Source: Hydrogenophaga sp.
GTDB lineage: Bacteria; Pseudomonadota; Gammaproteobacteria; Burkholderiales; Burkholderiaceae_C
NCBI GenBank assembly: GCA_011391595.1
Contig: JAABQG010000033.1
Coordinates: 1 to 40,718, forward strand
Direction: 5' to 3'
Length of the DNA stretch: 40,718 nucleotides
Below are positions 8,686 to 19,897 of this stretch, one piece after another. Made by a program: the position numbers and the translations under genes. The notes beneath the pieces were generated by a model, which saw only the letters and a program-made list of their open reading frames with translations, ran no database searches and had not been told where the DNA came from. The first letter of the stretch is position 1. Each line of letters begins with the position of its first letter.

Positions 8686-9501
8686 TCACTTGTGCAGACC
8701 GCGTTCATCCGGCTCGTCAGTAGACGTGCTGATGACACTGGTCTGAACGCCCTTGGTCTTGCGCCAGCCATAGACCAGGTAGCCGCTGATGCCGTAAACC
8801 ACGAACAAGCCAAACAGCACGGCCGCAGGATGGATCGTGATCACCGCGATACCTAGCGCGATGAGGACAATCACGATAAAGGGCACGCTTCTCTTCATCT
8901 GCACGTCCTTGAAGCTGTAAAACGGCACGTTCGTCACCATCGTCAACCCCGCATACAGCGCCAGGGCAAACATGGGCCAGGCAACGGCCGGCCCTTCTAT
9001 CCCTGCCTCGGTCATCAGCCAGATGAAACCGGCAACCAGGGCTGCGGCTGCAGGAGACGGCAGCCCCTGAAAATACCGCTTGTCCACCACAGCGGTATTG
9101 ACGTTGAAACGTGCCAGACGCAAGGCCGCGCAGGCGCAATATACGAATGCGGCGACCCATCCCCATCGCCCCAACCCTTTGAGGGCCCATTCGTAGGCAA
9201 TCAATGCGGGCGCCGCGCCGAAAGACACCATGTCGGAGAGCGAATCCATCTGTTCGCCAAAGGCGCTCTGCGTATTGGTCATGCGAGCAACGCGACCGTC
9301 CAGACTGTCCAGCACCATGGCGCAGAAAATACCGACAGCTGCCTGATCGAACCGGTCGTTCATTGCCATGACGACGGCGTAAAAACCGCCAAACAAGGCT
9401 GCAAGGGTAAAGAGATTGGGCAGGATATAGATGCCCTTGCGCCGCTTTCGGATCACCATGCCTTCTGGGCTACCGACGTCATTTTTTGTCTCGCCATGCA
9501 T
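8686..9501 (-). CDS. pssA: CDP-diacylglycerol--serine O-phosphatidyltransferase
   Basis: 271 residues, an integral membrane enzyme making phosphatidylserine, the precursor of phosphatidylethanolamine. The CDP-alcohol phosphotransferase motif D-x2-DG-x2-AR-x8-G-x3-D-x3-D is complete at residues 65-90. It is followed by several hydrophobic segments and a short basic/acidic tail. This is the PssA type of Bacillus and many betaproteobacteria, not the E. coli phospholipase-D-like enzyme. leuA follows on the same strand, but the attenuator between them means leuA can be controlled separately. A copy of the ATAGC/GACC/ACGCTGG repeat lies 16 nt before the start codon. Confidence 0.95.
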   Translation of the reverse strand: MHGETKNDVGSPEGMVIRKRRKGIYILPNLFTLAALFGGFYAVVMAMNDRFDQAAVGIFCAMVLDSLDGRVARMTNTQSAFGEQMDSLSDMVSFGAAPALIAYEWALKGLGRWGWVAAFVYCACAALRLARFNVNTAVVDKRYFQGLPSPAAAALVAGFIWLMTEAGIEGPAVAWPMFALALYAGLTMVTNVPFYSFKDVQMKRSVPFIVIVLIALGIAVITIHPAAVLFGLFVVYGISGYLVYGWRKTKGVQTSVISTSTDEPDERGLHK

Positions 9502-9504
9502 ATT

Positions 9505-9556
9505 ATTGGTCCAATTCCAGCGTGGAATCGTCGTACGACGCTATTAATTTATTAAC
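9505..9556 (-). repeat. ATAGC/GACC/ACGCTGG interspersed repeat, copy 1 (intergenic)
   Basis: Core at 9517-9544 on the minus strand: ATAGC, 7 nt, GACG, 5 nt, ACGCTGG, with an AT-rich left flank. It sits between ilvC and pssA, immediately upstream of the pssA start, and is the only minus-oriented copy seen. Confidence 0.65.
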
Positions 9557-9696
9557 ATCCAACGCTTTGGGGATTCCGGCCGAACAGGACTCGGACCTCG
9601 CCCACGCTCCCCGACAAACGCCAAAAACACACCACGCGCAATGATCTCAGCGTGACCAATCGAGCGATACGAGTGTATGCCAGTCAGGGTGGTCTC

Positions 9697-9730
9697 CACA
9701 AAAACAGGCAAGGCCACCGGAGTGGCCTTG
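9697..9730 (-). terminator. Rho-independent terminator of ilvC
   Basis: 9-bp perfect stem CAAGGCCAC / GTGGCCTTG (9722-9730 and 9709-9717) with a 4-nt loop, followed on the minus strand by TGTTTTTG. It lies 25 nt after the ilvC stop. Confidence 0.88.
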
Positions 9731-9754
9731 GATAGGTTCGCGACCGGCAATACG

Positions 9755-10903
<1,149 letters not shown>

Positions 10904-11395
10904 TCAGACGCGCAGGATTCTCTCACCCCGGCCAATTCCGCTGGACCCCGTGCGCACAGTCTCCAGGATGGCACTGCGGTCGATGGCTTCCAGGAAAGCA
11001 TCGTTCTTCGACTGGTCGCCAGTGAGTTCGATGGTGTAGCTTTTCTCAGTGACATCGATGACGCGGCCCCGGAATATGTCGGCCATGCGTTTCATTTCCT
11101 CGCGTTCCTTGCCCACCGCACGAACCTTCACCATCATGAGTTCGCGCTCGGTGTAGGCACCCTCCGTCAGATCGACCACCTTGACCACTTCGATCAGGCG
11201 GTTCAAATGTTTGGTGATCTGCTCGATCACCTCTTCGGATCCCGCAGTCTGGATTGTCATACGCGACAGGCTCGGGTCCTCGGTCGGCGCAACCGTCAGG
11301 GATTCGATGTTATAGCCACGGGCCGAAAACAAGCCAACCACCCGGGACAAGGCGCCCGGTTCGTTTTCCAGCAATACTGCAATGATATGTTTCAT
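10904..11395 (-). CDS. ilvN: Acetolactate synthase small (regulatory) subunit
   Basis: 163 residues, standard for the IlvH/IlvN type. It starts MKHIIAVLLENEPGALSRVV, the conserved ACT-domain opening that binds valine, with GYNIESLTV and the C-terminal domain ELMMVKV...ITGD-like segments after it. It activates the catalytic subunit encoded upstream and confers valine feedback. The name could equally be ilvH. It lies 136 nt after ilvB and 132 nt before ilvC, the latter gap holding a palindromic repeat. Confidence 0.95.
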   Translation of the reverse strand: MKHIIAVLLENEPGALSRVVGLFSARGYNIESLTVAPTEDPSLSRMTIQTAGSEEVIEQITKHLNRLIEVVKVVDLTEGAYTERELMMVKVRAVGKEREEMKRMADIFRGRVIDVTEKSYTIELTGDQSKNDAFLEAIDRSAILETVRTGSSGIGRGERILRV

Positions 11396-11531
11396 GATGA
11401 GATTCCTCTTTTCGCAGCCCTCCCCCGCGCACGGTAATGCGCAGGCTTGGCAGGCAATAGATTCGTCAATAAATGGTTGATCGGATTGGAAAAGGTGGGC
11501 CTTCGTGCGGCACCACCCGCCCTGGTGGTTT

Positions 11532-13310
11532 TCAGAGATCTTCCGACCCGAGCAACATTTCCGTGATGCCCTTGCCAGCTTTCACCATCGGGAACACGTT
11601 TTCGGTAGGGTCGGTGCGGAAGTCCATGAACACCGTGCGGTCCTTGAGCTTGCGGGCTTCGCGCAATGCGCCTTCGACGTCCTGCGGACGCTCGATCAGC
11701 ATGCCCACGTGGCCATAAGCTTCAGCCAACTTCACGAAATTGGGCAAGGCGTCCATGTAACTGTGGCTGTATCGGCCGGAATATTCAATTTCCTGCCACT
11801 GGCGCACCATGCCCAGGTACCGGTTATTCAGCGCAACGATCTTGATCGGCGTGTTGTATTGCAGGCAGGTCGACAGTTCCTGAATGCACATCTGCACCGA
11901 GCCCTCGCCGGTCACGCAAAACACTTCGCTTTCTGGGCGCGCCAGCTTGATGCCCATGGCATAGGGAATACCAACGCCCATCGTGCCCAGCCCGCCTGAG
12001 TTGATCCAGCGCCGTGGTTGGTCAAAGTGGTAGTACTGGGCGGCCCACATCTGGTGCTGCCCGACGTCCGACGTGATGTAGGTATCGGCGTCCTTGGTCA
12101 TGTTCCAGAGCGTCTCAACCACGTACTGCGGCTTGATCACGTCCTTGTTGCCGCGGTCATACGCGAGGCAATCCCGCTTGCGCCAGCCTTCAATCGTGTC
12201 CCACCACGCGCCGAGCGCGTTGGCATCGGGCTTCAAGGACCCCTCGCGGATCATTGTGATCAATTCCGTCAGGACATCCTTGACGTCGCCGACGATCGGC
12301 ACATCCACCCGGACGCGCTTGGAGATGCTCGACGGATCAATGTCGACATGAATGATCTTGCGCTCGTTCTGAGCGAAGTGCTTCGGGTTGCCGATCACCC
12401 GGTCATCGAATCGAGCCCCGACCGCCAGCAACACATCGCAGTTTTGCATGGCGTTGTTCGCTTCGACGGTGCCATGCATGCCCAGCATGCCCAAGAACTT
12501 GCGGTCGGATGCGGGATAGGCCCCAAGGCCCATCAATGTGTTGGTGCAGGGATAGCCCAGCATGTCCACCAGCGTGCGCAACTCCTGTGTCGCGTTACTC
12601 AGCAACACGCCACCACCGGTATAGATATAGGGCCGCTTGGCTGCCATCAGCAGTTGCAGTGCCTTGCGGATCTGGCCCCCGTGCCCCTTGCGCACGGGGT
12701 TGTAGGAGCGCATCTCCACCGTTTCGGGGTAGCCGGTGTAGGTGGTCTTGTTGAAGGAAACATCTTTGGGGATATCCACCACCACAGGGCCGGGACGACC
12801 GGTTCGGGCGATGTGGAACGCCTTCTTCATGACCTCGGCCATGTGACGCACGTCCTTGACCAGGAAATTGTGCTTGACGATCGGGCGCGTGATGCCGACG
12901 GTGTCGCATTCCTGGAACGCATCCAGTCCAATCGCCGCTGTCGGAACCTGCCCGCTGATAATCACCATCGGGATGCTGTCCATGTAGGCCGTGGCAATAC
13001 CGGTGACCGCATTGGTCACACCGGGACCCGAGGTAACGAGGGCAACGCCGACATCGCCCGTGGCCCGGGCGTAACCGTCCGCGGCGTGAACAGCGGCCTG
13101 TTCGTGGCGCACCAGCACATGCTGGATCGTGTCCTGCTTGTAGAACGCGTCGTAGATGTGGAGGACAGCGCCGCCAGGGTAGCCCCAGACGTACTTGACG
13201 CCCTCGGCCTGAAGGGCCTTGACGAGGATTTCCGCACCCCGGAGTTCCTGGGTGGGCGCACCGGCAGATGCCGCGGCTGCGGATGCCATTTCAGCTTTTG
13301 AGATTTCCAT
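11532..13310 (-). CDS. ilvB: Acetolactate synthase large (catalytic) subunit
   Basis: 592 residues, a thiamine-diphosphate enzyme making acetolactate and acetohydroxybutyrate. N-terminal domain: RGAEILVKALQAEGVKYVWGYPGGAVL and the catalytic glutamate region LVRHEQAAVHAADGYAR. Middle FAD-binding domain: GVGARFDDRVIGN. C-terminal ThDP site: GLGTMGVGIPYAMG and GEGSVQM, where GEG replaces the common GDG. AAAGG sits 6 nt before the ATG at 13310, which decides the start; the frame stays open to 13463 but lacks family sequence. First gene of ilvBNC, divergent from the sigma factor gene. No leucine/valine-rich leader peptide was seen upstream. Confidence 0.96.
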   Translation of the reverse strand: MEISKAEMASAAAASAGAPTQELRGAEILVKALQAEGVKYVWGYPGGAVLHIYDAFYKQDTIQHVLVRHEQAAVHAADGYARATGDVGVALVTSGPGVTNAVTGIATAYMDSIPMVIISGQVPTAAIGLDAFQECDTVGITRPIVKHNFLVKDVRHMAEVMKKAFHIARTGRPGPVVVDIPKDVSFNKTTYTGYPETVEMRSYNPVRKGHGGQIRKALQLLMAAKRPYIYTGGGVLLSNATQELRTLVDMLGYPCTNTLMGLGAYPASDRKFLGMLGMHGTVEANNAMQNCDVLLAVGARFDDRVIGNPKHFAQNERKIIHVDIDPSSISKRVRVDVPIVGDVKDVLTELITMIREGSLKPDANALGAWWDTIEGWRKRDCLAYDRGNKDVIKPQYVVETLWNMTKDADTYITSDVGQHQMWAAQYYHFDQPRRWINSGGLGTMGVGIPYAMGIKLARPESEVFCVTGEGSVQMCIQELSTCLQYNTPIKIVALNNRYLGMVRQWQEIEYSGRYSHSYMDALPNFVKLAEAYGHVGMLIERPQDVEGALREARKLKDRTVFMDFRTDPTENVFPMVKAGKGITEMLLGSEDL

Positions 13311-13633
13311 GATCAACCTTTGCGAATTTCTCTGACGAAAAACCTTGGGTGCCCCTTCGATAGCCTCTTGTGGAGTTACGTCGGAACTTGAGGCCACGGA
13401 CATGGGCGTGCTGCTTGCTCCGCCGGACCGTGACCCGTTTGCTTTTTGATTTGCAGACCGCATTATCGCACTGCAACATGACCGATTGTGAAAAGCTGCT
13501 TGAATTCAGACTGCGGTGCCATAATCCGCGACAAAACAGGTCTGAGCCTGAAGTCGGCATCGTCGTGCGCTTCAGCCTCGCCGCTTCAACAACGAATCTT
13601 ATCGCCGACTCGCCACCACGGTCTGAAACGCAC
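13311..13633. other. Divergent intergenic region between ilvB and the sigma factor gene
   Basis: 323 nt. On the minus strand GATAAT (13467-13462) could be the -10 of ilvB, with only a poor -35 (CACAAT/TTCACA region, 13485-13492). No clear promoter is visible for the sigma gene. The ilvB frame and the sigma frame are both open through much of this region, so part of it may be coding if either start lies further upstream. Confidence 0.4.
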
Positions 13634-14200
13634 TTGGCCACCGAACAAGAACTCAACGACTTCCTCAAGAGCGTCGAAAAGCGTGCATTCAAGCGGTCGG
13701 TGTACCACGTTCGCAACGAGGAAGCCGCGCTGGACATCGTTCAGGACAGCATGATGAAGCTGGCCGAACACTACGGCGACAAGCCTGTTGCGGAATTGCC
13801 CATGCTTTTCCAGCGCATCCTTTCCAATTGCACGCTGGACTGGTTTCGACGCCAGAAGACCCGGAACGCGCTTTTTTCAAACATGAGCGATTTTGAGTCC
13901 GCCTCGGATGAAGGAGATTTCGACCTTCTGGAAACTTTTTCAGGGGCTGAAGACTCGCAGCGAGTCGAGAGCGCGGAAGACAGCACCCGTCGCACTCAGA
14001 TTTTTCATGAAATCGAGGCTGAAATAAAGGAATTGCCGGCGCGTCAACGCGAAGCCTTCCTGATGCGTTACTGGGAAGAGATGGACGTCGCGGAAACCGC
14101 GGCTGCCATGGGCTGCTCGGAAGGCAGTGTCAAGACACACTGCTCGCGTGCGGTTCAAGCCCTCAGCAAGGCGCTGATGGCAAAAGGGATACAACCATGA
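13634..14200 (+). CDS. ECF-like RNA polymerase sigma factor (RpoE family)
   Basis: 188 residues from a TTG at 13634. Region 2 is at about residues 5-75 (VYHVRNEEAALDIVQDSMMKL and the CTLDWFRRQKTR end), and region 4 is at about 130-182 (LPARQREAFLMRYWEEMD, then the helix-turn-helix SEGSVKTHCSRAV). A Ser/Asp/Glu-rich linker joins them. The frame is open upstream to 13370 with an ATG at 13478, but those residues do not look like sigma sequence and no Shine-Dalgarno marks any candidate, so the start is uncertain. The gene overlaps the next by ATGA. Co-transcribed one-TM and exported proteins suggest a signalling unit. Confidence 0.85.
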   Translation: MATEQELNDFLKSVEKRAFKRSVYHVRNEEAALDIVQDSMMKLAEHYGDKPVAELPMLFQRILSNCTLDWFRRQKTRNALFSNMSDFESASDEGDFDLLETFSGAEDSQRVESAEDSTRRTQIFHEIEAEIKELPARQREAFLMRYWEEMDVAETAAAMGCSEGSVKTHCSRAVQALSKALMAKGIQP

Positions 14201-14649
14201 CTCATTCGCTCCAACATCACGCTGAAATCCTTCAGGATCGCTATGCGCTGAAGCTGGCGGCCCGTCTTTCAGCGGGTGCGCAGGAGTTGCCGCATGATCT
14301 CTCTGAACGTCTGCGCGTCGCCCGCCTGCAGGCCGTTTCCCACCGCAAGGTGGCCCGGGTTACCCGGGCGCGACTTGCATCGCACGCGTCGAGTAACGGA
14401 AGCACGGCAACGCTTTCATTCGGCGACGAGGGCTGGAACCTGTGGAGCCGTCTGGCCTCGGCGTTGCCCTTGTTGACGCTGGTTGTCGGGTTGGTCACGA
14501 TCAATGTAGTCCAGAATGACAACCGTGCCGACGAAGTTGCCGAAGTCGATGCCGCCCTGCTGACAGACGATCTGCCGCCCGCGGCCTATACCGACTCCGG
14601 CTTCATTCAGTTCCTCAAGACGGCCGGCCACCCTTCCGCGCCCGAGTGA
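14197..14649 (+). CDS. DUF3619 protein, one transmembrane helix; candidate anti-sigma factor
   Basis: 150 residues, overlapping the sigma gene by 4 nt (ATGA). The N-terminal ~85 residues are basic and helical (HAEILQDRYALKLAARLSAG, then ERLRVARLQAVSHRKVARV). They are followed by one membrane helix at about 86-105 (LASALPLLTLVVGLVTINVV) and an acidic C-terminus of ~45 residues. Basic residues before the helix favour an N-in topology, placing the tail in the periplasm. That topology and the coupling match anti-sigma factors, but I see no zinc-binding HxxxCxxC motif of the ZAS class. Family assignment to DUF3619 is from recall; the anti-sigma role is inference. Confidence 0.75.
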   Translation: MTHSLQHHAEILQDRYALKLAARLSAGAQELPHDLSERLRVARLQAVSHRKVARVTRARLASHASSNGSTATLSFGDEGWNLWSRLASALPLLTLVVGLVTINVVQNDNRADEVAEVDAALLTDDLPPAAYTDSGFIQFLKTAGHPSAPE

Positions 14650-15335
14650 CGCAGGGACGGCAAAGACCGATGAGCACCGCGTCATATTGCGCAAGCTTAT
14701 TGCTGGGCGCGGTTGCGACCGCGTCGGGAACGATTCCCGGCGCGTGGGCCCAACCCGCGCCAGCCTCAGCTGCGCCGCCCGCACCCAAGGCCGCGGTAGC
14801 GGCAAGTTCACCCACGCAGCGTGCCGGCAGCCCGCAACCCCTTCCACCGAAGGCCTGGGGCGAACTCTCCGCAGCAGAGCAAAAAGCCCTGAAACCACTG
14901 GCAGCGAACTGGAACAGCATTGACGAGGCTCAAAAGCGGAAATGGCTCGCCATCTCAAAGAATTTCAACACCCTGTCGCCGACCGAACAAGCCACTCTTC
15001 ATAGCCGTATGAGCGAATGGGTGGCATTGAGCCCCAAGCAACGCACGCAGGCGCGCCTGAATTTTGCTGAAACGACCAAGCTTCCACCAGACGAAAAGCG
15101 TGCAAAGTGGGAGGCTTATCAAGCTCTGAGCCCGGAGGAAAAGAACAAGCTGGCGGCCAGCGCAACGCCCCGGCCACCCGGCGCCGCAACCGCCGTCAAG
15201 CCTGTTCCACCGCAAAAGCTTGCGACACCGGTCAACGCGAAACCACCCCGTGGCGGGGCCTCCGGGGTGGCGAGTGGAACCAAGCAGCTGGATCAGAACA
15301 CCTTGCTGCCCCGCAAACCTGCAAGTCCCCCGTAG
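14646..15335 (+). CDS. Exported DUF3106 protein
   Basis: 229 residues from a GTG overlapping the previous stop (GTGA). The N-terminal signal peptide ends near GAWAQ (residue 36). A Pro/Ala linker follows, then a helical repeat region at about 68-170. There, segments such as LSAAEQKALKPLAANW, LSPTEQATLHSRMSEWVALSP and LSPEEKNKLA recur with a leucine-rich spacing. The tail is again Pro/Ala-rich. The repeating LsxxEqxxL pattern resembles periplasmic stress proteins of the CpxP/Spy type in style only. It is the third member of a coupled operon with the sigma factor, so a periplasmic sensor or target role is plausible but unproven. Confidence 0.78.
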   Translation: MTQGRQRPMSTASYCASLLLGAVATASGTIPGAWAQPAPASAAPPAPKAAVAASSPTQRAGSPQPLPPKAWGELSAAEQKALKPLAANWNSIDEAQKRKWLAISKNFNTLSPTEQATLHSRMSEWVALSPKQRTQARLNFAETTKLPPDEKRAKWEAYQALSPEEKNKLAASATPRPPGAATAVKPVPPQKLATPVNAKPPRGGASGVASGTKQLDQNTLLPRKPASPP

Positions 15336-15364
15336 CGCGGCCAGATCTGGCTTCAATCCATAGA

Positions 15365-15904
15365 ATGAGTGCGCCGGCGGGTTCTTCCAAGTCGTTGCAG
15401 CCAAACATGACCCAGCGCCCTTTCTCGCCCCTCGTCGCCCCTGGACTGCTGCGACGGATGGCCTGCTGGATGTATGAAGGCATGCTCATGTTTGGCGTGG
15501 TCTTCATTGCAGGGTATCTTTTCAGCACACTTAGCCAGACACGGCACGCGCTTGACAACCGGCTTCCCCTGCAGGCTTTCCTGTTCGTCGTCTTCGGCAT
15601 TTATTTCACCTGGTTCTGGTCCCGGGGGCAAACCCTGGCCATGAAGACCTGGAACATCCGCCTGGTGGATCGAAACGGCCAGCCCGTGACACAAGCGCGT
15701 GCTTTTGCGCGCTACCTCCTGAGCTGGCTTTGGTTTTTGCCGCCCCTGGCTGCGTTAGCACCCTTCGGCCTGACCGCCGGGGAGTCGGTCGTCATCATTC
15801 TAGGTTGGGTGGCTGTCTGGGCGATACTGAGCCGCTTTCACCCCGAACAGCAGTTCTGGCATGATGCTCTCGCCGGCACCCGGCTGATCACATCTCCCCG
15901 TTGA
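15365..15904 (+). CDS. RDD-family membrane protein
   Basis: About 179 residues from the ATG at 15365; an ATG at 15407 (MTQRPFSP) is an alternative and neither has a clear Shine-Dalgarno. The RDD domain starts with LLRRMACWMYEGMLMFGVVF, where the usual first Arg-Asp-Asp triad is partly replaced. It continues through FGIYFTWFWSRGQTLAMKTWNIRLVDRNG, a typical RDD core, and a last hydrophobic pair ending in QQFWHDALAGTRLI. Function is unknown for most of the family; some members act in transport or ion exchange. It lies 29 nt after the DUF3106 gene and may belong to the same transcript. Confidence 0.85.
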   Translation: MSAPAGSSKSLQPNMTQRPFSPLVAPGLLRRMACWMYEGMLMFGVVFIAGYLFSTLSQTRHALDNRLPLQAFLFVVFGIYFTWFWSRGQTLAMKTWNIRLVDRNGQPVTQARAFARYLLSWLWFLPPLAALAPFGLTAGESVVIILGWVAVWAILSRFHPEQQFWHDALAGTRLITSPR

Positions 15905-15935
15905 ACCGCAGGCCTGCGACCAACCCACTGATTGC

Positions 15936-16520
15936 ATGAAACCCACTTTCTCTGTCTGTGTCTACTGCGGCTCCAAACCGGGTGCCAGCCCGGATTTCAC
16001 CATCACGGCACGGACGGTTGGCCACTGGATAGGTTCCCATGGCGGGCAGTTGGTCTATGGAGGCGGAAAAAACGGACTGATGGGCATCGTGGCCGATGCG
16101 ACCCTGGAGGCTGGCGGTCGCGTGATCGGCGTTATTCCCAAGGCGCTGGTCGAGAAGGAATGGGCCAATCACGACTGCAGCGAACTGCATGTGGTCGACA
16201 CCATGCACGAACGCAAACGCTTGATGGCCGAACATGCTGACGCGTTCCTTGCCTTGCCTGGCGGCATTGGCACTTTCGAGGAGTTCTTTGAAGTCTGGAC
16301 CTGGCGCCAACTCGGCTACCACGACAAGCCTGTGGGGCTGCTGAACATGGCCGGTTACTACGACGGCCTGATTGGGTTCCTGCAATCCAGCGTAAAGCAG
16401 GACTTCATGGGCGATTGGCAGATGGATCTGATCCGAATCGGAAGCGACCCGGAATCACTGCTTGGGGACCTGATACAGGCCTCCGGGCTCTCAGCAGCAC
16501 CCCGCCTGGAAGACATCTGA
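15936..16520 (+). CDS. LOG-family protein (TIGR00730), nucleoside 5'-monophosphate phosphoribohydrolase
   Basis: 194 residues, normal for the family. The two diagnostic motifs are intact: GGGKNGLMG (residues 42-50) in the Rossmann part and PGGIGTFEEFFE (108-119), the nucleotide-binding and catalytic loop. Plant and bacterial LOG proteins release the base from cytokinin riboside 5'-monophosphate or from AMP. The lysine-decarboxylase label often given is a known mis-annotation. It is last in the plus-strand run, and a perfect 18-nt palindrome follows the stop. Confidence 0.92.
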   Translation: MKPTFSVCVYCGSKPGASPDFTITARTVGHWIGSHGGQLVYGGGKNGLMGIVADATLEAGGRVIGVIPKALVEKEWANHDCSELHVVDTMHERKRLMAEHADAFLALPGGIGTFEEFFEVWTWRQLGYHDKPVGLLNMAGYYDGLIGFLQSSVKQDFMGDWQMDLIRIGSDPESLLGDLIQASGLSAAPRLEDI

Positions 16521-16538
16521 GGACCTGCGCGCAGGTCC
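16521..16538. terminator. Perfect palindrome between convergent LOG and glnB genes
   Basis: GGACCTGCG/CGCAGGTCC, 9-bp arms with no spacer, directly after the LOG stop. Neither side has a U-run, so factor-independent termination is uncertain; it may act as an mRNA 3'-end stabiliser for both genes. Confidence 0.4.
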
Positions 16539-16560
16539 AAACGCATGGCTAGTCGGCGGC

Positions 16561-18587
<2,027 letters not shown>

Positions 18588-18591
18588 ACAG

Positions 18592-19878
18592 GTGCTGAAA
18601 AAAGAGTCTTTTGATTATGTCACCCGGGTGTCGGCATCGCCGCTGGACGTGAATGCCCGTCAATGGGACCGCTTGCTGTGCGCGCAGGCCCAGCCTTCGC
18701 CCTTCATGGCCCACGCCTACCTTGCCGCGCTGCATACCAGCGGCAGCGCCGTCCCCGCCACTGGCTGGACGCCGCGCTTCATGACCCTGTGGCTGGGCGA
18801 AGAACTGGTGGCCGCATGCCCGCTTTACCTGAAAGCGCATTCCTACGGCGAATACGTGTTCGACTGGGCCTGGGCCAACGCCTACGCCCAGCATGGCCTG
18901 GCCTATTACCCCAAGGCGCTGGTCGCCGTGCCGTTCACGCCGGTGCCCGGCACCCGCCTGATGGCGAAGAACGAAGCGGCCCGCGATGCGTTGGTGCAGG
19001 CGCTGATCGCATGGTGCCGTGCGGAAAATCTGTCTTCCCTGCACCTGTTGTTCAGCGCTGCAGAGGACCTGGCCGCCTGTGAGCGCGCCGGCCTGATGCG
19101 GCGCGACACAGTGCAGTTTCACTGGACGAATGCGACTCCTGTTTCTGGGAACCCTGGCGCAGCCGCCCGCACATTCGGCAGCTTTGACCACTTTCTTGCC
19201 AGCCTGAACCAGGAGAAGCGCAAGAAGATCCGCCAGGAGCGCCGCAAGGTCAGCGAGGCCGGTGTCAGCTTCCGCTGGGCCAGGGGGCGCGACATCAGCG
19301 CCGCCGACTGGGATTTTTTCTACCGCTGCTACGAACGCACCTATCTTGAGCACGGCAATGCGCCCTACCTGAGCCGGGCCTTCTTCGAATGCATGGCGCG
19401 CGACATGCCAGAGAACTGGTTGCTCTTCGTCGGCGAGCGGGCGGGCCAGCCGATGGCATCAAGTTTGATAGCACTTAATGAACCATCGACGCTGGGTTCA
19501 GGCCAAAATCATTCAAAAGATAGCCTGGAAACAGCGGATTTCACCCTCCACGCAGCGACCAACCCCGACAGCGTCGCCTACGGCCGATACTGGGGCGCGC
19601 TGGAGCGCGTGGACTGCCTGCACTTCGAGGCCTGCTACTACCGGCCCTTGCAATGGTGCATCGAGCACGGCATCGGGCGCTTCGAAGGTGGCGCTCAGGG
19701 CGAGCACAAGATGGCGCGCGCCCTGCTGCCGGTCAAGGCCTCCAGCGCGCACTGGCTGGCACACCCCGCCTTTGCCGACGCAGTGCAGCGCTTCCTGGAG
19801 CGCGAAGGCCAGGGGATCGGCGACTACCTGGAGCACCTGGACGCCCGCAGCCCGCTGCGCAAGCCGGACGCCGCCTGA
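18592..19878 (+). CDS. DUF482 (FemAB/GNAT-like) protein with an in-frame repeat
   Basis: About 428 residues from a GTG at 18592. Family signs are NARQWDRLLCAQAQPSPFMAH, LAYYPKALVAVPFTPVPG, LNQEKRKKIRQERRKV and the end region YGRYWGALERVDCLHFEACYYR, then QGEHKMARALLP. DUF482 proteins look like peptidoglycan-type FemAB/GNAT acyltransferases; the substrate is unknown. Between MASSLIAL and DSVAYGRYWG lies an extra ~35 residues of unusual composition, part of which (IALNEPSTLGS) is encoded by an interspersed repeat. The start is only 4 nt from the divergent nadE ATG, so a downstream GTG (18628) is possible. Confidence 0.82.
   Translation: MLKKESFDYVTRVSASPLDVNARQWDRLLCAQAQPSPFMAHAYLAALHTSGSAVPATGWTPRFMTLWLGEELVAACPLYLKAHSYGEYVFDWAWANAYAQHGLAYYPKALVAVPFTPVPGTRLMAKNEAARDALVQALIAWCRAENLSSLHLLFSAAEDLAACERAGLMRRDTVQFHWTNATPVSGNPGAAARTFGSFDHFLASLNQEKRKKIRQERRKVSEAGVSFRWARGRDISAADWDFFYRCYERTYLEHGNAPYLSRAFFECMARDMPENWLLFVGERAGQPMASSLIALNEPSTLGSGQNHSKDSLETADFTLHAATNPDSVAYGRYWGALERVDCLHFEACYYRPLQWCIEHGIGRFEGGAQGEHKMARALLPVKASSAHWLAHPAFADAVQRFLEREGQGIGDYLEHLDARSPLRKPDAA
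19456..19520 (+). repeat. ATAGC/GACC/ACGCTGG interspersed repeat, copy 3 (inside the DUF482 gene)
   Basis: Core 19468-19495: ATAGC, 7 nt, GAAC, 5 nt, ACGCTGG, preceded by GCATCAAGTTTG, almost identical to the left flank of copy 2. It is the only genic copy in the same orientation as its host gene, contributing I-A-L-N-E-P-S-T-L-G-S. Confidence 0.8.
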
Positions 19879-19897
19879 TTCGCTAAGCGCGGAATGC

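Noticed and set aside
12018-13301. Very long open frame antisense to ilvB, with similar ones opposite ilvC, phaA, phaC and ccmF
   Set aside because: These are GC-skew shadows of strongly conserved genes; their compositions are rich in His, Arg and Ala and match no family.
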